Source: Kitasatospora cheerisanensis KCTC 2395 (GTDB lineage Bacteria > Actinomycetota > Actinomycetes > Streptomycetales > Streptomycetaceae). From it: 44,534 nt of DNA. This document shows, piece by piece, positions 40,048 through 44,534 of this stretch; position 1 is the stretch's first letter; every line of letters begins with the position of its first letter. Under the pieces are notes generated by a model. That model saw nothing but the letters and a program-made list of their open reading frames with translations. It had not been told where the DNA came from and did not search any database. The DNA is taken from assembly GCF_000696185.1 (NCBI RefSeq), contig NZ_KK853997.1:6285490-6330023 (forward strand), given 5' to 3'. The position numbers and the translations under genes are program-made.

Positions 40048-41657
40048 GCAAGCACACCCGCACCCGTCCGAGAGCCGCCGCGCTGGCCGCCGCCGCCGTC
40101 CTGCTGACGGCCGCCGGCTGCGGCGGCACGGACCCGGGGGCGGGAGACTCGGCCGGCGGCTCCGGCGGCGGCACCCTGGTGATCGGCGCGACCGGGAAGC
40201 TGCCCAACCTGGACACCGTGATCGGCGGCGCCGGCTTCGAGGGCAAGCGCCTGCTGAGCTTCCAGATCTACGAAGGGCTCACCCGCTACGAGCTGTTGAA
40301 GGACACCAACCGGCCGCCGCAGATCACCGGCGCGCTCGCCGAGTCCTGGCAGGTCGCACCGGACCGGCTGACCTGGACCTTCACCCTCCGCAAGGGCGTC
40401 ACCTTCCAGGACGGCACCCCGTTCGACGCCGACGCGGTGCTGTTCAACCTGCACCGCTACCTGGACACCGCCAGCCCCGAGTACACCGACGCGCTCGGCG
40501 CCGCCGCCAAGGAGTACGCCGGCGACATCGCCGCCTACCGCAAGACCGACGACACCCACATCGAGCTCGTCACCACCGCACCCAACGGGCACTTTCCGGA
40601 GGACCTGGCGCACGTCCTGATCGCCAGCCCCACCGCCGTCCGCAAGAGCGGCACCAAGGACTTCGCCCAACACCCGGTCGGCACCGGCCCGTTCGGCTTC
40701 GTCTCGCAGACCGAGGGCCAGCAGGTCGAACTCGCCGCCAACCGGACGTACTGGCGCGGCGCCCCCCGGCTGGACCGGCTGATCGTCAAGGCGCTGCCCG
40801 ACCCGGCGGCCCGCACCGCCGCGCTGCGCTCCGGCGGCGTCAACTGGATCGAGTACCCGAACCCCGACGACCTGGACAGCCTGAAGGCCGCCGGCGCGCA
40901 GATCCTCACCAACAGCTACGACCACCTCTGGTACTGGATCCTCGACACCGGCAAGGGCCCGTGGGCGGACGTCCGGGTCCGGCAGGCCGCCAACTACGCG
41001 ATCGACCGGCAGGCCGTCGCGGGCAACCTGCTGCACGGCACCGCCGACCCCGCCTTCCAGGCCGCCCCGCGGGCCACCGCCGCCTACGACCCGACCGGCG
41101 ACCGCTACTCCCACGACCCCGCCAAGGCACGGCAGTTGCTCGCCGACGCGGGCTACCCCAACGGGTTCACCACCTCCGTGACGGTGCCGACCGGCGGATC
41201 CGGCAACCTGCTGCCGGTGCCGATCACCGAGGCCCTCCAGCGCGACCTCGCCGCCGTCGGCATCAAGGTGGAGATCCGCACCACCGACTGGACCACGCTG
41301 ATCGGCGCCGAGGCCAAGGGCCAGGTCGCGCTCGGCTCCGACGCCATCGCCCAGTCCACCACGCTGTTCCAGTCCGAGGCGCTGCTGCCGCTGTTCGTCG
41401 GCTCCAACAGCCCCTTCTGGACCGGGCACTACGCCAGCCCGAAGGTCGACAGCCTGATCGCGAGCGCCGCCGCCAACCCCGACCCGACCGCCCGGCAGGC
41501 CGCCTACCGCACCGCGCTGCGCCAGGTCACCGAGGACGCCCCGTGGCTGTTCGTGGTCAACGACCGCAACCCGCGCGCCCTCGCCCCGACCGTCCACGGA
41601 CTCGTCCAGCCGCAGTCCTGGTTCCTCGACCTCACCACCGTCCGCGTCGGCAAGTAG
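40044..41657 (+). CDS. ABC transporter substrate-binding lipoprotein (SBP family 5)
   Basis: The 537-residue lipoprotein has a twin-basic-free signal ending in VLLTAAGC (lipid Cys about residue 26). The family 5 binding protein follows: QIYEGLTRYELLKDTNRPPQ, then GALAESWQVAPDRLTWTFTL and RKGVTFQDGTPFDADAVLFN, the classic signature. It ends LVQPQSWFLDLTTVRVGK. Family members bind peptides, nickel, glutathione, opines and other solutes, so the ligand is open. It overlaps the DppF-like gene by 4 bases and is followed by two luciferase-like oxidoreductases that probably act on the imported solute. Confidence 0.92.
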   Translation: MSKHTRTRPRAAALAAAAVLLTAAGCGGTDPGAGDSAGGSGGGTLVIGATGKLPNLDTVIGGAGFEGKRLLSFQIYEGLTRYELLKDTNRPPQITGALAESWQVAPDRLTWTFTLRKGVTFQDGTPFDADAVLFNLHRYLDTASPEYTDALGAAAKEYAGDIAAYRKTDDTHIELVTTAPNGHFPEDLAHVLIASPTAVRKSGTKDFAQHPVGTGPFGFVSQTEGQQVELAANRTYWRGAPRLDRLIVKALPDPAARTAALRSGGVNWIEYPNPDDLDSLKAAGAQILTNSYDHLWYWILDTGKGPWADVRVRQAANYAIDRQAVAGNLLHGTADPAFQAAPRATAAYDPTGDRYSHDPAKARQLLADAGYPNGFTTSVTVPTGGSGNLLPVPITEALQRDLAAVGIKVEIRTTDWTTLIGAEAKGQVALGSDAIAQSTTLFQSEALLPLFVGSNSPFWTGHYASPKVDSLIASAAANPDPTARQAAYRTALRQVTEDAPWLFVVNDRNPRALAPTVHGLVQPQSWFLDLTTVRVGK

Positions 41658-41703
41658 CCGACCCCCGGCGCGCGCCACGTACCGTTCGCAGAAAGGCCTT
41701 TCG

Positions 41704-42720
41704 ATGACGACCAGCACCTCGCCGCACCACCAGCCGCCGCCCGCCTGGGGCATCACCCTGCCGCTGCCCGGGCTCACCATCGACCGGCACCGCTTCCTGG
41801 TGGAACGGCTGCCGGACCTCGGCTACGGCGACGTGTGGAGCGCGGAGGGCGGCGGCACCGACGCGTTCACCCCGCTCGCCGCCACCGCCGCCTGGTCGCC
41901 CCACCTGCGGATCGCCACCGGCATCGTCCCCGTCCACACCCGCGGCCCCGCGGTGCTCGCCCAGACCGCCGCCACCCTCGCCCAACTCGCCCCCGGCCGC
42001 GTGCTGCTGGGCATCGGCGCGTCCGTGCCCGCGCACGTCACCGACATCAACGGCATCCCGTTCGACGAACCCTTCAAGCGCACCCGCGACGTGCTGCGCT
42101 TCCTCACCGCCGCGCTGCGCGGCGAGCACGTCGCGGGCGACTTCGACACCTTCTCCATCACCGGCTACCGCCTGCCGCACCCGCCCGCCGAACCCGTCAA
42201 GGTCATCCTCGGCGCGCTCCGGCCCGGCATGCTGCGGCTCGGCTTCACCGAGGGGGACGGCGCGATCACCAACCTGCTGAGTGCCCAGGACCTGCCCAAG
42301 GTGCTCGACGTGGTCGGGCCGCAGCCGCCCGGCAAGGAACTCGTCGTCAAGGTCTTCGTCTGCCCCACCGAGGACACCGCGTACGCGCACCGCGCCAGCC
42401 GGCCGTTCCTCACCTGGATCCTCAACCGCGAGCCCTACCGCAAGTTCCACCAGTGGCTCGGCAACGGCGAGTTGCTCGCCGAGACGCACAAGCGCTGGGC
42501 CGACGGCGACCACGACGGCGCCCAGCGGGCACTGCCCGACGAGGTCGTCGACAGCCTGTTCCTCAGCGGCTCGCCCGAGGAGTGCCGGGAACAGATCCTG
42601 CGCTACCAGCAGCCCGGCGTCACCGCCATCCAGCTGTACGTCTCACCGCCCCCCGAGGTGTTCGCCAGCCGCACCCGCCTGCTCGACACCCTCGCCCGCC
42701 TCGGGCCCGCCGCGAGGTGA
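41704..42720 (+). CDS. LLM class flavin-dependent oxidoreductase
   Basis: The 338-residue protein has the bacterial-luciferase TIM barrel: GITLPLPGLTIDRHRFLVER, VWSAEGGGTDAFTPLAATAA, HLRIATGIVPVHTRGPAVLA, QTAATLAQLAPGRVLLGIGA, then LSGSPEECREQILRYQQPGV near the end. This pattern is common to F420-dependent oxidoreductases and FMNH2-dependent monooxygenases; no separate reductase is in the operon, which slightly favours F420. AGAAAGG precedes the ATG. It lies 46 bp after the binding-protein gene and is probably co-transcribed. Confidence 0.9.
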   Translation: MTTSTSPHHQPPPAWGITLPLPGLTIDRHRFLVERLPDLGYGDVWSAEGGGTDAFTPLAATAAWSPHLRIATGIVPVHTRGPAVLAQTAATLAQLAPGRVLLGIGASVPAHVTDINGIPFDEPFKRTRDVLRFLTAALRGEHVAGDFDTFSITGYRLPHPPAEPVKVILGALRPGMLRLGFTEGDGAITNLLSAQDLPKVLDVVGPQPPGKELVVKVFVCPTEDTAYAHRASRPFLTWILNREPYRKFHQWLGNGELLAETHKRWADGDHDGAQRALPDEVVDSLFLSGSPEECREQILRYQQPGVTAIQLYVSPPPEVFASRTRLLDTLARLGPAAR

Positions 42721-42736
42721 CTCCAGGAGAACCGTG

Positions 42737-43443
42737 ATGGACCTCGAACTGCACGGAGAGATACGGGCTGCGCCCACTCCCCTCGAAGTGACCGCAGCGG
42801 CAAGAGAGTTGGAGGAGGACGGGTACGACGGCGCACTCGTCCTCCCGTTCGAGGCGGAGGAGTGGCCCGCGGCCGAGTGGGCCCTCGCCGCGACCAGCCG
42901 CCTGCGGATCGCCGTCGCCCACCGGGCCGGCACACCCGTGCCCGCCGACGGCCGCTTCGGCACGTACCTGAGCGTCGACGCCGGCTCCGAGGAACACCTC
43001 TCCCTCCTCACCCGGCCGCTCACCCTCGGCGGCGCCTCGCCCCGCTCCCTCCAACTCGCCGCCCGCCACGCCCAGGTGTACGACGTCCCGCCCTCCCGCT
43101 GCCCGACACCCGCCGCCGAATCGCCGAGGCGCACGCCGCCGCGGCCCGGCACGGCCGCACCCTGCGCATCTCACGCCACGTCACCGTCGTCCTCGCCGAG
43201 ACCGACGCGGCCGCCCACCGCCGACTCCGCGACCTCCTCCAGCACACCGACGCCCCCACCCGCCGCCACCTCGCCACGGCCTACACCGGCACCCCCGACA
43301 CCGTCGCCACCCGGCTCCACCTGCTCCGCGCCGCCGGCGTCCAGGTCCTGCACCTGGCCTTCCCGACACCCCAGGCCCGCGCACTGCGACGGGAGTTGAT
43401 CACCCAGCTCCGCAACCCGTCGCCGCCGCGGCGGAGTTGGTGA
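42737..43443 (+). CDS. Short luciferase-like oxidoreductase (apparent frameshift)
   Basis: The corrected product is about 235 residues, shorter than normal luciferase-fold enzymes (300-350). It has VTAAARELEEDGYDGALVLP, ATSRLRIAVAHRAGTPVPAD, then after correction VYDVPPLPLPDTRRRIAEAH, RISRHVTVVLAETDAAAHRR and TGTPDTVATRLHLLRAAGVQ followed by VLHLAFPTP. This is the second half of the LLM pattern. The two parts join on adding one C to CCC at 43091-43093. The reduced barrel suggests a partner or deviant member rather than a stand-alone enzyme. ATG 42737 (or GTG 42734) follows GGAGA. Confidence 0.75.
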
Positions 43444-43516
43444 GGTCGGAGCGGGCCGCGCGGCGGCGGGCTCCGGCCGGGGAGGGACGACATGACGGAG
43501 GGCCGGGTGAGCCGGT

Positions 43517-43675
43517 TCACAGTGCCGGGTCGGCGAGCTGCGCGGGCGTCAGCTCACCGTCCAGGAAGTCGCCCGGATCGTCCGGGGTGAGGCAGCCCCC
43601 GTCGATCCGGGCCGCCAGGACTTCGTCCGGCACCCGCAGGAACAAGTGCCGCACCGGGACTCCGGCCTCCTCCAT
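43517..43675 (-). CDS. Small hypothetical protein, possible kinase C-terminal fragment
   Basis: The 52 residues (MEEAGVPVRHLFLRVPDEVL, then AARIDGGCLTPDDPGDFLDG) resemble the last part of small P-loop kinases, where L-x-V-P-x-x-V-L-x-x-R-I follows the lid, but no P-loop part is present upstream. GGGAG precedes the start. It may be a gene remnant or an unrelated small protein. Low confidence. Confidence 0.35.
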   Translation of the reverse strand: MEEAGVPVRHLFLRVPDEVLAARIDGGCLTPDDPGDFLDGELTPAQLADPAL

Positions 43676-43851
43676 CACGCTCCCGCCCGCCGCCGGGGTT
43701 CCGGTCGAACGGACGTACCCGCACCTCCAGTAGGCTGTGCCGCCGCCGGAGATGAACGGGGGGCGGGCCACGCCGGGCGCACCGGCCGGGCCGCGCACCA
43801 CCCCGCGACGGGGCCGGCGCACGGGGACGGACACGAAGGACAGCGCGAACA

Positions 43852-44534
43852 GTGAACGGCGCAGCGACGCACGGCCGACCGGAAGCCGGCCAGCAGGGGA
43901 CCGGCCCGCAGGGGCAGGACGGAGGCGCCTGGCGGTACCTCCTCGACGAGGGGACGGACCCGGCCGGACGCGTCCCCGTCCATGCCGTGCAAGGCAGTTG
44001 GCCCCCCGGGCCGGACGCCGCCTACCGGCCCAACCCGCGCCACCGCCGCCCGCTCGCCGACCCCGTCCCGCTCTCCCCGCCGATGCGCCGCCGCCCGGAC
44101 TGCCCCCGCTCGGCGCCGGCCGCCGGCCCGCCGGCCGCGCCCTGCTCGCCTGGCTGGAGGACACCCGCGGACCACGCCTCTGCCGGGTCGCCGGCTCCTC
44201 CGGCAGCGGCCGCACCCACCTGCTCACCTGGCTGGCCGCCGCCTGCCCGCCCGACCACCCCCGGCCCGGCCGCCGCGTCCACGCCCTGCTGGACGTCGAA
44301 GGACTGACGGTCCGTTCGGCCGCCACCCGCGTCGCCGACCTGCTCGGACTCACCGCCGGAAACCCCGCCGACCTGCTCGAAGCACTCCAGGACGGCACCC
44401 CGCGCACCGTCGTCGTCACCGACCTCGACCGGGCCGGCGGCCCCGGCCTGCCCGGCACCCCCGAGCGGCTCGCCCGCGAACTCCTCGCCCCGCTGCTGGC
44501 GGTCCCCTGGCTGCTGCTCGTCGTCGAAGCCGCC
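43852..44534 (+). CDS. P-loop ATPase, 5' part, runs off the window (apparent frameshift)
   Basis: The partial product starts at a GTG (VNGAATHGRPEAGQQGTGPQ, then GGAWRYLLDEGTDPAGRVPV). After adding one C to CCC at 44094-44096 it continues as LPPLGAGRRPAGRALLAWLE, DTRGPRLCRVAGSSGSGRTH and LLTWLAAACPPDHP. The P-loop GSSGSGRTH has Arg in place of the Walker A Lys. A Walker B-like strand follows (RTVVVTDLDRAGG). The pattern is that of large Streptomyces AAA/STAND-like proteins with a GSGR P-loop, which often carry repeat domains at the C terminus, not visible here. Function unknown. Confidence 0.65.

Noticed and set aside
43492..43590. A 32-codon plus-strand ORF with a strong GGAGGGACGAC ribosome binding site
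   Set aside because: The product is Arg-rich with no family resemblance and overlaps the opposite-strand small ORF. The site alone is not enough.
1..44534. CRISPR arrays, tRNA or rRNA genes, insertion sequences, prophage
   Set aside because: No regularly spaced repeat-spacer pattern, no recognisable tRNA or rRNA sequence and no transposase, integrase or phage structural gene was seen on either strand.

Overview
The window is very GC-rich actinobacterial DNA. Third codon positions are almost always G or C, GTG starts are common, and start/stop codons often overlap as ATGA or GTGA. The gene content (class F sortase, LuxR/NarL two-component systems, an MmyB-type XRE regulator, F420/FMN luciferase-like oxidoreductases, secreted lipoproteins) points to Streptomyces, Kitasatospora or a close relative. 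I see no rRNA, tRNA, CRISPR array, transposase or phage module.

Layout. 0.4-2.8 kb: class V aminotransferase, GNAT acetyltransferase, ABM monooxygenase. 2.9-6.5 kb: a NarL-type two-component system and a PQQ-repeat membrane protein that share an 18-bp dyad operator. 6.5-12.9 kb: PRC-barrel/DUF2382 stress protein, secreted allene-oxide-cyclase-like protein, lipoprotein-ABC exporter operon, class F sortase with a membrane-tailed partner. 13.0-18.4 kb: a second two-component system divergent from a MacB/FtsX-type ABC exporter. 18.7-21.9 kb: FUSC-type membrane protein and a divergent MFS exporter. 22.0-28.4 kb: a tightly overlapping five-gene biosynthetic operon (ATC-hydrolase-like protein, glutamine-dependent asparagine-synthetase-like enzyme, flavin reductase, HpaB-type FADH2 monooxygenase, methyltransferase) followed by an MmyB-type regulator. 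28.5-34.2 kb: HTH regulator and peptide deformylase, NUDIX, MarR regulator and epoxide hydrolase with twin operators, then a ribbon-helix-helix/VOC/DHA2-MFS cassette behind an 8-bp-periodic CTAG array. 34.3-43.4 kb: DUF2625 protein, an orphan LuxR regulator with a degenerate receiver, and a dipeptide-type ABC importer operon with two luciferase-like oxidoreductases. The right edge holds the start of a P-loop ATPase.

A caution governs the whole annotation. At least sixteen breaks in fifteen otherwise well-conserved genes are each repaired by restoring one base in a G or C run, and the error is always a missing base. This looks like systematic homopolymer under-calling in the assembly, so these genes are annotated as intact loci with a probable sequence error rather than as pseudogenes.

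The most interesting signals are the regulatory dyads with a fixed geometry (18-bp dyad, 21-22 nt, then a -10 box, twice followed by a leaderless start), the CTAG array, the five-gene operon of unknown product, and the pseudo-receiver regulator beside the ABC/luciferase-like operon.
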